Below, one piece after another: positions 51,458-60,570 of a stretch of DNA of 64,000 bases. The notes under the pieces are model-generated. The model saw only the letters and a list, made by a program, of their open reading frames with translations, searched no databases and was not told the DNA's origin. The position numbers and the translations under genes were made by a program. Where the stretch lies: positions 124,001-188,000 of the forward strand of contig NZ_JBHSGB010000012.1 in NCBI RefSeq assembly GCF_042654345.1, written 5' to 3'. The first letter of the stretch is position 1; every line of letters starts with the position of its first letter. The DNA comes from Pararheinheimera marina (GTDB lineage Bacteria > Pseudomonadota > Gammaproteobacteria > Enterobacterales > Alteromonadaceae).

Positions 51458-53020
51458 TTATAAAGTCACGCCGTTTTTCCAGATGGCGATTTCTTTGTTC
51501 AAATACACTTCGTTGCGGGTGCGCTCTCCTGAGGCCACCGCCACTAAATAACGAAAAAATTCTTTGGCAAATTCAGTGACCGACTGACCCGGCTGCAACA
51601 TGGCGCCAGCGTCGTAGTCAATCCAGGTTGGCTTGCGGGCAGCCAGTGCAGAATTGGAGGCAATCTTCACTGTCGGCACCGGGAAACCCAGCGGCGTACC
51701 GCGGCCTGTGGTAAACAGGATCAGCGTGGCACCAGCGGCAGTCAGCGCTGTGGACGACACCGCATCATTGCCCGGCCCCTGCAATAAGGTCAGGCCTGGC
51801 ACTTTGGCCTGCTGACCGTAATCAATCACTTGCTCAACGATGGCCGAACCGCCTTTCTGAATAGCCCCTAACGACTTTTCTTCCAGTGTGGTGAGGCCAC
51901 CGGCTTTATTGCCTGGACTTGGGTTTTCATACACAGGCTGATTGTTGGCAATAAAGTACTGCTTAAAGTCGTTTACCAGCTGCACTATGCCGTCGAACAC
52001 CTGTTCGGTGCGGGCCCGAGCCATCAGCACCTGTTCGGCACCAAACATTTCCGGAGTTTCGGTCAGAATCACCTTGGCACCCGCCGCACTGGCTAAATCG
52101 GCAATCTGCCCTACCAGCGGATTGGCGGTCAGGCCACTGAAGCCATCCGAGCCACCGCATTTCATACCAAAACTTAATGCGGAGATTGGGCACTCGCTGC
52201 GCTCGTCCTGGCTCATCAGCTGCAAGAGTTGCTGCGCTGCTGCCAGGCCTTCTTCATCTTCGTCCGTCACCTGCTGAGCGTTAAAGGCACGAATGCGGCT
52301 TTGATCCAGATGCTCCAGCCCCATCAGCAAAGTGGTCAGTTGGTTGTTTTCACAGCCCAAACCGATAATCAGCACGGCACCAGCATTCGGGTTCTGCGCC
52401 AGGCCGGCCAGGATGTTGCGGGTGTGGCTTAAATCATCTCCCAGCTGAGAACAGCCAAAGGGATGCGTATAGGCAAAAACCCCATCAATATTCGGCAGTT
52501 GTTGCTGTTCAGCATACTGCTGCGCGGCTTTGGCAATGCGGCTGGCGGCCTGATTGACACAGCCCACAGTATTCAAAATCCACAGTTCATTGCGGGTACC
52601 GACCTGACCATTGCCGCGGCGGTAGCCTTTAAAATGGGTCGGTAAGTCGGCAGGGTAACTCAACGGGCTGGCCTGCAAGCCCTGGTAGCTATAATCCAGC
52701 TCGCCATCTAAAGCGGTTTTCAGATTGTGGCTGTGAATATGGCCACCGGCAGCCACATCCGCCGTCAGTACACCAATGGCATAGCCGTATTTGAGTACCT
52801 TGTCGCCCTCTGCCAACGCCGTTAATGCCAGTTTATGACCCGCCTGCACAGCGTCTGGCAGGCGGATATGCTGCCAGGGCTCAGGCAATTGCTGACCAGC
52901 GTCCAGGTTTTGCAGCGCCACCAGCACATTGTCACGTGGATGCACCTGCCAGACCAAAGCCTGCGGCGCACCGCTAATAGGCGCGCTGCAACTGGCTGCT
53001 GACTTTATTTCTGTACTCAC
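51458..53020 (-). CDS. uxaA: Altronate dehydratase UxaA
   Basis: Dehydrates D-altronate to 2-keto-3-deoxygluconate, the third step of galacturonate breakdown. It has 520 residues with the usual two parts: an N-terminal SAF domain (about 24-110, VHPRDNVLVALQNLDAGQ and GGHIHSHNLKTAL) and the large catalytic domain (KGYRRGNGQVGTRNELWIL, YTHPFGCSQLGDD, FGMKCGGSDGFSGLTANP). It starts at GTG 53020 with AAGGGT upstream. An operator overlaps the region 41-56 bp before the start. Confidence 0.96.
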   Translation of the reverse strand: MSTEIKSAASCSAPISGAPQALVWQVHPRDNVLVALQNLDAGQQLPEPWQHIRLPDAVQAGHKLALTALAEGDKVLKYGYAIGVLTADVAAGGHIHSHNLKTALDGELDYSYQGLQASPLSYPADLPTHFKGYRRGNGQVGTRNELWILNTVGCVNQAASRIAKAAQQYAEQQQLPNIDGVFAYTHPFGCSQLGDDLSHTRNILAGLAQNPNAGAVLIIGLGCENNQLTTLLMGLEHLDQSRIRAFNAQQVTDEDEEGLAAAQQLLQLMSQDERSECPISALSFGMKCGGSDGFSGLTANPLVGQIADLASAAGAKVILTETPEMFGAEQVLMARARTEQVFDGIVQLVNDFKQYFIANNQPVYENPSPGNKAGGLTTLEEKSLGAIQKGGSAIVEQVIDYGQQAKVPGLTLLQGPGNDAVSSTALTAAGATLILFTTGRGTPLGFPVPTVKIASNSALAARKPTWIDYDAGAMLQPGQSVTEFAKEFFRYLVAVASGERTRNEVYLNKEIAIWKNGVTL

Positions 53021-53060
53021 TTTGTACCCTTATGGCTGCAATTATGCCGCCTGATTTATT

Positions 53061-53076
53061 TGTCTATCGGTAGCAA
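53061..53076. promoter_or_regulatory. Pectin-regulon operator, site B
   Basis: TGTCTATCGGTAGCAA (reverse TTGCTACCGATAGACA), 41 bp upstream of the uxaA start and 16 bp beyond the GH28 stop codon. It shares the central CG core with sites A, C and D and is closest to D2. Confidence 0.78.
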
Positions 53077-53079
53077 ATT

Positions 53080-53099
53080 GGGCTAAAACTGTTTAGCCC
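53080..53099. terminator. Hairpin at the end of the GH28 gene
   Basis: GGGCTAAA-ACTG-TTTAGCCC, a perfect 8-bp stem with a 4-nt loop. The GH28 stop codon (53095-53093) lies in one arm. Only AATTTG follows on the minus strand, so it is a weak terminator that would let some transcription pass into uxaA. Confidence 0.5.
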
Positions 53100-54553
53100 A
53101 CCGGACTAAATTGCCAGCTCTGGCCGTTCAGCTGCACCTGCTCAGTGCTGATCTGGCTCACCTGATCCAGCACCCCAACCGCTGCTGCCTTGGCTTTGAC
53201 TTTGGACAATTGAATGCGGCCAATAGGCGCATCGGCAAAACCACGCAGTTCAAATAAACGTTCGGCCTGGCCTATCTCTACATTGTGCAGCGAGACATTA
53301 CGCACTTGAGGCAGGAAAGCACCGTTGTGGCCTTCTTCATAAAAATAGTTGATGACTATGGCATCTTTCACCTGACCAATCACAATGTCACGCAGCGCCA
53401 CCGTATCAATATCACCACCACGCATCGCATTGGTTTTAATGCGCAGGCCACGGTCTAATTCCGGGCTGCTCATGACCAGGCGGCGGGCAAAAATGGCTTT
53501 GGCGCCACCCGAGATTTCACTGCCAAGCACCACACCACCGTGGCCGGCTTTCATCACACAATCCTGGATCAGCACTTGTTGAACCGGCGCGGCAAAACGG
53601 CGGCCATCGGCATTGCGGCCAGATTTCAGCGCAATGCAGTCGTCGCCGGTGTCAAATTCACAACCTTCAATCAACACCCGTTGACAGGATTCCGGGTCGC
53701 AGCCATCCGAATTTGGTCCATGGCTGATGCATTTGACGTTACGTACTGTTAAGTCCTGCGTCAGCACCGGATGGATCAGCCAGAACGGTGAATTGGTCAG
53801 GGTCAGACCTTCAATCAGCACTTGCCGGCAGTCATAGGTTTGCAGCATAGGTGGACGCAGGAAGTTGGGTGTCAGCACCCGCTGCTCAGCAGGCACGCCC
53901 TGCTCTGTCATTTGCATCAGCAAATCACGGCCAGCTTTTTGTTCCTGCTGTGGGTTTATCTGCCAGGGCGTGTGTTTCCATACGCCTTTCCAGGGCCACC
54001 AATGCTGATTACTGCCGCCACCATCAATACGGCCTTCACCTGTGATAGCAATATTCTTCGCCTGGTAAGCGTAAATCAGTGGCTGATAGCCCATCAGCTC
54101 CATGCCTTCCCAGCGGGTATGCACATAAGGCAGGTATAGTTCTGGCTCCGGCACAAACTGCAGCAAGGCGTCTTTGGCCAGATGCAGTTCAACATTGGAC
54201 TTCAGTGCAATAGCGCCACAAGGCCAGACCCCGGCACTAAGCAACACCCGACCACCGCCTTGTTGGTGACATAAATCAATCAGTGCCTGTAAAGCCTGAC
54301 GGTTATGCCGGGCCAGACTGACGGCCTGAATGGCTTCGGCCTGACTGGATACAGTCTGAACCTGATGAGCGCTGGCCTGATAGACTTTCGGCGGGATCGC
54401 TACAGGCTTCACAGAGGCTTCAATAGCGTCAGCCTGCTGCCACAACTGCTCCAGCTCGGTGCTTTGCCCAGCTGTGCCCGCTGCACTGCAATGGCTTAGC
54501 AGTACCGGGGCCGTTAATGCCAGGGAGCTTTTCAGAAAATCGCGTCTGTCCAT
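53093..54553 (-). CDS. Polygalacturonase-type glycoside hydrolase family 28, predicted Tat lipoprotein
   Basis: A 486-residue right-handed beta-helix enzyme that hydrolyses galacturonan. The N-terminus MDRRDFLKSSLALTAPVLLSHC combines a twin-arginine motif with a lipobox-like LLSHC, so it is probably exported folded and lipid-anchored. GH28 hallmarks are NSPFWLIHPVLT, SHGPNSDGCDPESCQ (NTDG-like aspartates), FDTGDDCIALKSGR with the catalytic Asp pair, GHGGVVLGSE and RGLRIKTNAMRGG. An exo-acting form releasing galacturonate would suit UxaC. ATG 54553 follows AGAG; a GTG at 54562 is less likely. Confidence 0.92.
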   Translation of the reverse strand: MDRRDFLKSSLALTAPVLLSHCSAAGTAGQSTELEQLWQQADAIEASVKPVAIPPKVYQASAHQVQTVSSQAEAIQAVSLARHNRQALQALIDLCHQQGGGRVLLSAGVWPCGAIALKSNVELHLAKDALLQFVPEPELYLPYVHTRWEGMELMGYQPLIYAYQAKNIAITGEGRIDGGGSNQHWWPWKGVWKHTPWQINPQQEQKAGRDLLMQMTEQGVPAEQRVLTPNFLRPPMLQTYDCRQVLIEGLTLTNSPFWLIHPVLTQDLTVRNVKCISHGPNSDGCDPESCQRVLIEGCEFDTGDDCIALKSGRNADGRRFAAPVQQVLIQDCVMKAGHGGVVLGSEISGGAKAIFARRLVMSSPELDRGLRIKTNAMRGGDIDTVALRDIVIGQVKDAIVINYFYEEGHNGAFLPQVRNVSLHNVEIGQAERLFELRGFADAPIGRIQLSKVKAKAAAVGVLDQVSQISTEQVQLNGQSWQFSPVG

Positions 54554-54619
54554 CCGGGTCACTCTTGTCAGGCCCTGATCACGGCCATTTATCTTGTTAT
54601 GAATTCATCTTAAAACAAC

Positions 54620-54635
54620 ATGCCACCGGTAGCAA
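54620..54635. promoter_or_regulatory. Pectin-regulon operator, site C1
   Basis: ATGCCACCGGTAGCAA, differing from site A only at the first base. It is 67 bp upstream of the GH28 start and exactly 33 bp from site C2. Confidence 0.8.
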
Positions 54636-54652
54636 TATGACAATTTCATTTT

Positions 54653-54668
54653 ATGCCACCGATGGACA
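54653..54668. promoter_or_regulatory. Pectin-regulon operator, site C2
   Basis: ATGCCACCGATGGACA, second member of the pair in front of the GH28 gene, 33 bp (three helical turns) from C1 on the same face of the helix. Confidence 0.75.
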
Positions 54669-54722
54669 AATTAATTAGAGCCTCAGCTCGAAGCAGCCTG
54701 AAACCAAGCCCCTACCTGCTGT

Positions 54723-55751
54723 TTAACTGTATTTCAGTGTGGAATCCCGCACTACCAGCGTAGGGGCAACTTTGGCTGCGACATGACGAGCCGCCGAGTC
54801 ATTGTCTTCAATGCTCATAATGATTTTGGTGGCGGCCAGTTGTGCCATTTGCCGCACCGGACGGCGGATAGTAGTCAGCGCCGGGATCACCCGGCTGGCC
54901 AGTAAGTTGTCATCGAAACCCGCCACTGACAGTTCCTCCGGCACTTTAATGCCCAGCGCATGCGCCGCCTTCAGCACACCGGCGGCCATTTGGTCGTTGT
55001 AGGCAAACACAGCTGTCGGCCGTTCCTGCTGACTTAACAGCTGCATGGCGCATTGGGTGGCGGCATCGTACGAGCTGTCACTTTCCAGCACCCAGTCTGC
55101 TTTAAGTTTAATGCCGTAGGCCGACAAACCCAGTTCAAAACCATTCAGACGTTCGACCGAGGATTTGTAGCGTAACGGACCGCTGATATAAGCAATATGC
55201 TGGTGACCCAACTGCGCAAAATACCGCGCCATTTCGGCAGCCGCAGCTCTGTCATCAGACACCACAGAGCGGCTGGGTTCGTCCAGCATCACCGACGTCA
55301 GCCGCACATAAGGCTGACCGGCCTGATCCAGCGCATGTGCCAGATGTTCCAGCTCGGACACCGGCGGCAGAATAATCACGCCATCCAGTTTGGAGCGGTT
55401 AATGAAGGTGAAACAATCCTGCACCAGAGTCTCACTGCGATAACGGCACGGATGCACCACCAGCTCGTAACCGCGTTGCGAGCAGATCTCCAGCACACCA
55501 CGCTGCACGTCATCCAGATACAAGGCGTCCGGGTTGTCATAAATCAGCCCAAGCAAAAAGGAGCGACTGGACGCCAGGCCTCTGGCTTGCGGGCTGGGGG
55601 TGTAATTCAGTTCAGCAATCACCTTTTCCACCCGAACCCGGGTGGCTTCGCCCACACTGACAGAGCCATTCAGCACCCTGGATACCGTGCGTTTGGACAC
55701 GCCGGCAATACGGGCCACATCATTGATGGTCGAGGTTTTCAGTGTGATCAA
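54723..55751 (-). CDS. LacI-family transcriptional regulator of the pectin locus
   Basis: A 342-residue regulator. The N-terminal LacI helix-turn-helix and hinge (residues about 6-60: STINDVARIAGVSKRTVSRV, then SPQARGLASSRS) is followed by a periplasmic-binding-protein-like effector domain starting at FLLGLIYDN. The start is a TTG at 55751 with GGAG eight bases upstream, since no in-frame ATG precedes the helix-turn-helix. It sits between the TRAP transporter and GH28 genes. It is the obvious candidate to bind the six operators listed here. The inducer would be a pectin breakdown product such as 2-keto-3-deoxygluconate or a (di)galacturonate; the sequence does not show which. Confidence 0.92.
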   Translation of the reverse strand: MITLKTSTINDVARIAGVSKRTVSRVLNGSVSVGEATRVRVEKVIAELNYTPSPQARGLASSRSFLLGLIYDNPDALYLDDVQRGVLEICSQRGYELVVHPCRYRSETLVQDCFTFINRSKLDGVIILPPVSELEHLAHALDQAGQPYVRLTSVMLDEPSRSVVSDDRAAAAEMARYFAQLGHQHIAYISGPLRYKSSVERLNGFELGLSAYGIKLKADWVLESDSSYDAATQCAMQLLSQQERPTAVFAYNDQMAAGVLKAAHALGIKVPEELSVAGFDDNLLASRVIPALTTIRRPVRQMAQLAATKIIMSIEDNDSAARHVAAKVAPTLVVRDSTLKYS

Positions 55752-55845
55752 AGGTGTTACTCCATGGTTAAAAAAGGTCAGCTACTGCAAACCCGCCGCC
55801 ATTCTATCCTGAACTGTAAAACTGAAGCCAGCTGCACCCATTGGC

Positions 55846-57141
55846 TTACAAACCGAAGGCCTGCGGCAACCATTCGCTGATTGCCGGTACATAGGTAATC
55901 AGCAACAAAACGGCAATCATGGCCAGGTACATCGGCAACAAAGGCCGCAGTAACTGCTCCAGCTTGACCTTGGCCACAGCACAGGCGACAAACAACACAC
56001 TGCCGACCGGCGGAGAAATCAGGCCAATCGACAGGTTCAGGATCATCATGATGCCGAAGTGCAGCGGCGACATTCCCAGTTCCATCGCTACCGGCAGGAA
56101 GATTGGGGTAAAGATCAGCACTGCAGGCGTCATATCCATAAAAGCGCCCACCACCAGCAAAATCACATTAATCAGCAGCAGGATTAGGATCGGGTTTTCG
56201 CTTAAGGTCAGCAAACCCGCACTGACCGATTGTGGGATGTTCTCATACGACAAAATCCACGACATGGCCGCTGAGGTGGCAATCAATGCCAGCACTATCG
56301 CCGTCGTTTCTGTGGATTTCAGCAGAATTTTGCCAAGGTCCGCCAACGCCACCTCTTTATAAATCAGCACCGCCAGCACAAAGGAGTACACCACAGCGAT
56401 AGCTCCGGCTTCTGTGGCGGTAAAAGCACCGCTGATAATGCCGCCAATCACCAGTACTATCATCAGCATGCTGGGAATGGCAGCCGCCACTTTTGGGATC
56501 ACCACCGACAAAGGCAAACGGGCAGCCACAGGAAAACCTTTGATTTTGGCGTACCCGGCACAGACAATCATCAACGCCAGACCCAATAAAATACCTGGCA
56601 GGTAACCGGCAACAAATAAAGCTGCAATCGAAACACCGCCACTGGCAATGGCGTACACAATCATAATATTGCTCGGCGGGATCAGCAGACCTGTGGTTGA
56701 AGCCGCCGCCGTCACTGCGGCACTGTAACTGTCGTCATAGCCCTGCTTTTTCATTTCCGGCAACATAAAGCTGCCGATGGCTGAGGTAGCTGCCACTGCA
56801 GAACCTGAAATGGCGCCAAACAGCATGCAAGACACTACATTCACCACCGCCAGGCCACCTGGCAAGGCGCCCACCAAGGCCATGGCGCATTCAATCAGCC
56901 GTTTAGCAATACCGCCCCGCCCCATCAGCAAACCTGACAACACAAAAAACGGAATAGCCAACAAGGCAAAGCTGTTCAGCCCACCCGCCATCCGTTGTGC
57001 CAGCGTCGTAATAGCGGGCATCAGGTCCATGCTCAGTAACATAGTCGCCAGGGTAGCCAGGCCAATACAAAATGAAATAGGCACGTTCATAAATAACAGG
57101 ACAAAAAACAGCCCTAATAACACCAATGCAGACAATTCCAT
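55846..57141 (-). CDS. TRAP transporter large permease subunit (DctM-like)
   Basis: A 431-residue inner-membrane protein of the DctM family, the main translocating subunit of a TRAP transporter. It has about 12 transmembrane helices: MELSALVLLGLFFVLLFMNVPISFCIGLA at the start, GRGGIAKRLIECAMALVGALPGGLAVVNV, GLLIPPSNIMIVYAIASG and the C-terminal LISPPVGSVLFVACAVAKV are family motifs. ATG 57141 is joined to the dctQ stop (TAATG). Confidence 0.95.
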   Translation of the reverse strand: MELSALVLLGLFFVLLFMNVPISFCIGLATLATMLLSMDLMPAITTLAQRMAGGLNSFALLAIPFFVLSGLLMGRGGIAKRLIECAMALVGALPGGLAVVNVVSCMLFGAISGSAVAATSAIGSFMLPEMKKQGYDDSYSAAVTAAASTTGLLIPPSNIMIVYAIASGGVSIAALFVAGYLPGILLGLALMIVCAGYAKIKGFPVAARLPLSVVIPKVAAAIPSMLMIVLVIGGIISGAFTATEAGAIAVVYSFVLAVLIYKEVALADLGKILLKSTETTAIVLALIATSAAMSWILSYENIPQSVSAGLLTLSENPILILLLINVILLVVGAFMDMTPAVLIFTPIFLPVAMELGMSPLHFGIMMILNLSIGLISPPVGSVLFVACAVAKVKLEQLLRPLLPMYLAMIAVLLLITYVPAISEWLPQAFGL

Positions 57142-57638
57142 TATTCCGACTCCGCACAATCCAGTGGCTTACCGCGCCACAAACACAGCAACTGGCAATA
57201 GCCATACACCGCAATCAACAGGCCCGTCAGTGGCAACACCAGATAAATCCAGCCCATACCAATGCCAAGAGCCGCCGACATCTGATCCAGCTCAAAGGCC
57301 AGCCGCACCAAAGCGCCGCCGCCCACCACCAACACAGACACGGCAAACAGCACCACACAGCTGGTCAGTACTATCGCCATCTTGTGCTGCGCTTTGGCTG
57401 GCAGTTTGCTGGTCAGAATATCCAGCCCGAGGTGCTGGCCAGTGCGATAGGCCCAGGCCGCACCGAGCATGCCAATCCACAACAACAGCGTACGGGCTAT
57501 TTCTTCGGTCATCGAACTTGGGCTGCCTAACACAAAACGGGACACCACCTGCCAGCACACCACCAGCACAATGGCGGCCATCAGGCCAATCAGCAGCCGG
57601 CGCAGCAATTGGTCAATCCAGAATAACGACTTAGTCAT
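57141..57638 (-). CDS. TRAP transporter small permease subunit (DctQ-like)
   Basis: A 165-residue protein with four transmembrane helices (about 13-35, 48-66, 85-107, 128-150), matching DctQ subunits that pair with DctM. The second helix region contains TEEIARTLLLWIGMLGAAWAYRTGQHLGLD, the usual family signature. It overlaps the dctP gene upstream by 8 nt. Confidence 0.92.
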   Translation of the reverse strand: MTKSLFWIDQLLRRLLIGLMAAIVLVVCWQVVSRFVLGSPSSMTEEIARTLLLWIGMLGAAWAYRTGQHLGLDILTSKLPAKAQHKMAIVLTSCVVLFAVSVLVVGGGALVRLAFELDQMSAALGIGMGWIYLVLPLTGLLIAVYGYCQLLCLWRGKPLDCAESE

Positions 57639-58653
57639 GGGCGGCCTCCTCTGCAGCAGCTGGCAGTGGAGCCGCAGTGGCCACTGGTTGCACCTGATTA
57701 ATTGCGCTGATTAAATCACCCACCATGCTGCCCGCCAGGCTTTGATGCAGTGGCTGAACGGCCTGGATAAAGGCGGTTTTATCCGGGTAAATCACTTCCA
57801 CCCCAGCCGCTTTCACTTTGGCCAAAGCGTCGGCAGTAGAGGTCTTCCAGGCCTGGCGCTGGAACACCACAGAATCGGCAACCGCCTGTTGCAACCAACC
57901 TTGCTGCTGTGGCGTCAGGCTGTCCCAGATGTGCTGACTCATCAGGATCAGGTCCGGCACGCTGGTATGTTCATCCAGCAGGTAGTACTTACACAGCTCG
58001 TAATGGCGGGATAAATAAAAACTTGGCGGGTTGTTCTCGGCACCGTCCACCACTCCTTGTTGCAAGGCCGTGTAGAGCTCACCCCAGTCAACCGGCGTGG
58101 CGGCACCGCCCAGTGTCTGCACCATTTGCACGGCAGTCTGGCTGTTCGGCACGCGGAATTTCAGGCCGGCTAAATCAGCCGGGCTGCTGATCTTCGCTTT
58201 GGTGGTATAAAAACTGCGGCTGCCGGCGTCGTAATAGCCCAGGCCCTTCAACCGCACCGGCGACAAATCTGCCAGCAGCTTCTGGCCTATCGGACCTTCC
58301 AGCACCTGCCATAAATGCGCTTCATCGCGAAACACATAAGGCACACTGAACACCTGCATGCTGGGTGCAAAACCCTCCAGCGGTGCTGCCGACACTTTGG
58401 TCAACGCCAGTGAGCCGATTTGCAGCAGCTCGATCAGCTCTCGCTCTGAGCCCAGCTGACCACCGCTGTACACCTGAATTTTCATGCTGCCACCAGAGTA
58501 ATACTCCAACCGCTCCGCCATGTTCAACATGGCTTTATGCACCACATGTTCCTGATCCAGCGAATGTGCCATCCGCAGTGTCAGCGTCGGCTCAGCCTGC
58601 TGACAGCCGGACAGCAACCAGCAGCAGGCTGCCAGGCTATACCACCATTTCAT
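57631..58653 (-). CDS. TRAP transporter solute-binding protein (DctP-like)
   Basis: A 340-residue periplasmic binding protein of the DctP family. The signal peptide MKWWYSLAACCWLLSGCQQ has a lipobox (LSGC), so it is probably membrane-anchored. Visible are LRMAHSLDQEHVVHKAM, YSGGQLGSERELIELLQIGS and the carboxylate-binding region LKFRVPNSQTAVQMVQTLGGAATPVDW with its conserved Arg and Asn. The locus suggests a uronate or unsaturated uronate as ligand. GGGGAG precedes the ATG. Confidence 0.93.
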   Translation of the reverse strand: MKWWYSLAACCWLLSGCQQAEPTLTLRMAHSLDQEHVVHKAMLNMAERLEYYSGGSMKIQVYSGGQLGSERELIELLQIGSLALTKVSAAPLEGFAPSMQVFSVPYVFRDEAHLWQVLEGPIGQKLLADLSPVRLKGLGYYDAGSRSFYTTKAKISSPADLAGLKFRVPNSQTAVQMVQTLGGAATPVDWGELYTALQQGVVDGAENNPPSFYLSRHYELCKYYLLDEHTSVPDLILMSQHIWDSLTPQQQGWLQQAVADSVVFQRQAWKTSTADALAKVKAAGVEVIYPDKTAFIQAVQPLHQSLAGSMVGDLISAINQVQPVATAAPLPAAAEEAAHD

Positions 58654-58724
58654 CGTCTACTCCCCTGTTGCAAACAGTCCGGGCTCTTTGTATTTAATGC
58701 GGCCCGGTCCTGAGGAAAAACCGG

Positions 58725-59567
58725 TTAGCGCAAAGCGCTGGCCGGGAATTTATCCATATCGTTATAGTCGTGATTCTCGCCCGCCATGCCCCAGATAAAG
58801 GTGTAACTGCCAGTGCCACAACCGCTGTGAATTGACCAGGGCGGTGACACCACCGCCTGCTCATTGCCAACCCAGATATGCCGGGTTTGCTGTGGTTCGC
58901 CCATAAAGTGGCAAACCTGCTGGCCTTCAGCCAGGCCAAAGTAGTAATAGGCTTCCATCCGGCGGTCATGCTGATGCGCTGGCATGGTGTTCCAGACACT
59001 GCCAGGTTCCAGCACAGTCAGGCCCATTTGCAGCTGGCAGGTGTCAACCACACCGCGGATCATCAACTGATAAATCTGCCGTTTGTTGCTGGTTTCCAGC
59101 GCGCCCATCTCCAGTACAGTGCACTGCGCCATGGTGATATGCCGGTTCGGATACTGATGATGCGCCGGAGTGGAGTTCAGGTAGAAACGGGCCGGATTGG
59201 CCGCATCATCACTGTGAAAACTGACGTCTTTTGCCCCTTTACCGACATAGAGCGCTTCGCGAAACTGCAGCGGATACTCAGTGCCATCGACCCGGACTAC
59301 ACCTGCACCACCTGTATTGATCACACCCAGCTCGCGCCGCTCCAGAAAGTAATCGGCTTTCAGAGCGTCCACCGTCTGCAACAGCACAGGCGCTTTCACC
59401 GGTACAGCACTGCCGACTATCAGCCGCTCATAATGGGTGTAATTCAGCACCAGCTGGTCGGCCTGCATCAGGTTGTCGACCAGAAAATGCTGGCGTAATT
59501 TTTCGGTATCATAGTGCCGCACATCGTCTGGATGAGTGGCATAACGTTGGGTAAATACAGGGTTCAT
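58725..59567 (-). CDS. kduI: 5-dehydro-4-deoxy-D-glucuronate isomerase KduI
   Basis: Cupin-fold zinc isomerase that converts 4-deoxy-L-threo-5-hexosulose uronate (from unsaturated galacturonate) to 2,5-diketo-3-deoxygluconate. It has 280 residues from ATG 59567 (MNPVFTQRYATHPDDVRHYDTE). Visible are ERRELGVINTGGAGVV, LYVGKGAKDV, AHHQYPNRHI and the metal-site MPAHQHDRRMEAYYYF. It lies 32 nt after kduD. Confidence 0.96.
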   Translation of the reverse strand: MNPVFTQRYATHPDDVRHYDTEKLRQHFLVDNLMQADQLVLNYTHYERLIVGSAVPVKAPVLLQTVDALKADYFLERRELGVINTGGAGVVRVDGTEYPLQFREALYVGKGAKDVSFHSDDAANPARFYLNSTPAHHQYPNRHITMAQCTVLEMGALETSNKRQIYQLMIRGVVDTCQLQMGLTVLEPGSVWNTMPAHQHDRRMEAYYYFGLAEGQQVCHFMGEPQQTRHIWVGNEQAVVSPPWSIHSGCGTGSYTFIWGMAGENHDYNDMDKFPASALR

Positions 59568-59599
59568 CTTCACTCCACTTAATAAATTCAATTGCCGGT

Positions 59600-60367
59600 T
59601 TAACGGGCTAACCAGCCACCGTCCACCGCCAGTACGTGGCCATGCACATAGTCACTGGCTTTTGACGCAAGAAATAGTACTGCCCCGGCTAAATCTGCCG
59701 GTTCACCCCAACGACCCGCCGGTAACCGAGCCAGAATTTGTTGGTTGCGTTCGGCGTTGGCTTGCAGTGCCGCGGTATTGTCGGTACGGAAATACCCAGG
59801 TGCAATGGCGTTCACATTCACGCCCTGGCCCGCCCATTCATTGGCCAAGGCCCGGGTGAGCCCGACCACGGCATGTTTGCTGGCGGTATAGGCCGGTACG
59901 GTAATGCCGCCACTGTACGACAGCATGGAAGCGATATTAATAATTTTGCCCTGGCCCCGCTCCAGCATGGCTTTACCCAGTTGTTGGCTGAGCAAAAAGC
60001 TGGCGTCCAGGTTCACCGCCAGGTTTTGCTGCCAGTCACTAAAGGCAAAATCTTTCGCCGGCGTGCGGCTGATGGTGCCGCCACAGTTGACCAGAATATC
60101 CACCTGCCCGGCTTGCTGCTGTACTTGCGCTGCCAAAGCCAGCACCGCATCGGCATCGGCCAGGTCGGCAAAGAGTGCATGAGCCTTGCCACCGGCTGCC
60201 TTGATTTGCGCCACAGTCTCTGCACTGCCGCCTTCGCCGGAGCTTGCACACCAGACTTCAGCCCCGGCTTGTGCCAGCGCCACAGCAATGGCCTGACCCA
60301 AACCACGGCTGGCGCCTGTAACCAAAGCTTTTTGTCCGTTTAAGCCAAATAACTGCTCAAGTATCAT
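59600..60367 (-). CDS. kduD: 2-dehydro-3-deoxy-D-gluconate 5-dehydrogenase KduD
   Basis: Short-chain dehydrogenase that reduces 2,5-diketo-3-deoxygluconate to 2-keto-3-deoxygluconate. It has 255 residues. Visible are the NAD loop LVTGASRGLGQAIAVAL near residue 16, NCGGTISRTPAKDF, the catalytic Tyr-Lys in YTASKHAVVGLTRALANEW and NVNAIAPGYFRTDNT, which match KduD well. ATG 60367 has AAGGAG nine bases upstream. First gene of the kduD-kduI-TRAP-lacI run. Confidence 0.95.
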   Translation of the reverse strand: MILEQLFGLNGQKALVTGASRGLGQAIAVALAQAGAEVWCASSGEGGSAETVAQIKAAGGKAHALFADLADADAVLALAAQVQQQAGQVDILVNCGGTISRTPAKDFAFSDWQQNLAVNLDASFLLSQQLGKAMLERGQGKIINIASMLSYSGGITVPAYTASKHAVVGLTRALANEWAGQGVNVNAIAPGYFRTDNTAALQANAERNQQILARLPAGRWGEPADLAGAVLFLASKASDYVHGHVLAVDGGWLAR

Positions 60368-60537
60368 GCCTTTCAACTCCTTTACCTTTACGTAAACTTC
60401 CTCTGGCGCTGACGCCAAGGTAAATTATAACTATATGAAATTAAATAAAAATAACCAATAACCTTAGTTTTGTTACAACTATTTCAGGTTTTTTTCTGTT
60501 CAATATTTGACAGTAATTATGGCTTGGTGTTAGCTTT

Positions 60538-60553
60538 TTGCCATCGGTGGCAA
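60538..60553. promoter_or_regulatory. Pectin-regulon operator, site D1
   Basis: TTGCCATCGGTGGCAA, the most symmetrical of the six sites. It is 171 bp before the kduD start and 33 bp from D2. Confidence 0.8.
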
Positions 60554-60570
60554 TAAAACGCAAGCTAATT

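Noticed and set aside
53095..53110. Weak second operator-like sequence near site B (AGCCCACCGGACTAAA)
   Set aside because: Only the left core matches, it covers the GH28 stop codon and the spacing is 34 bp, not 33.
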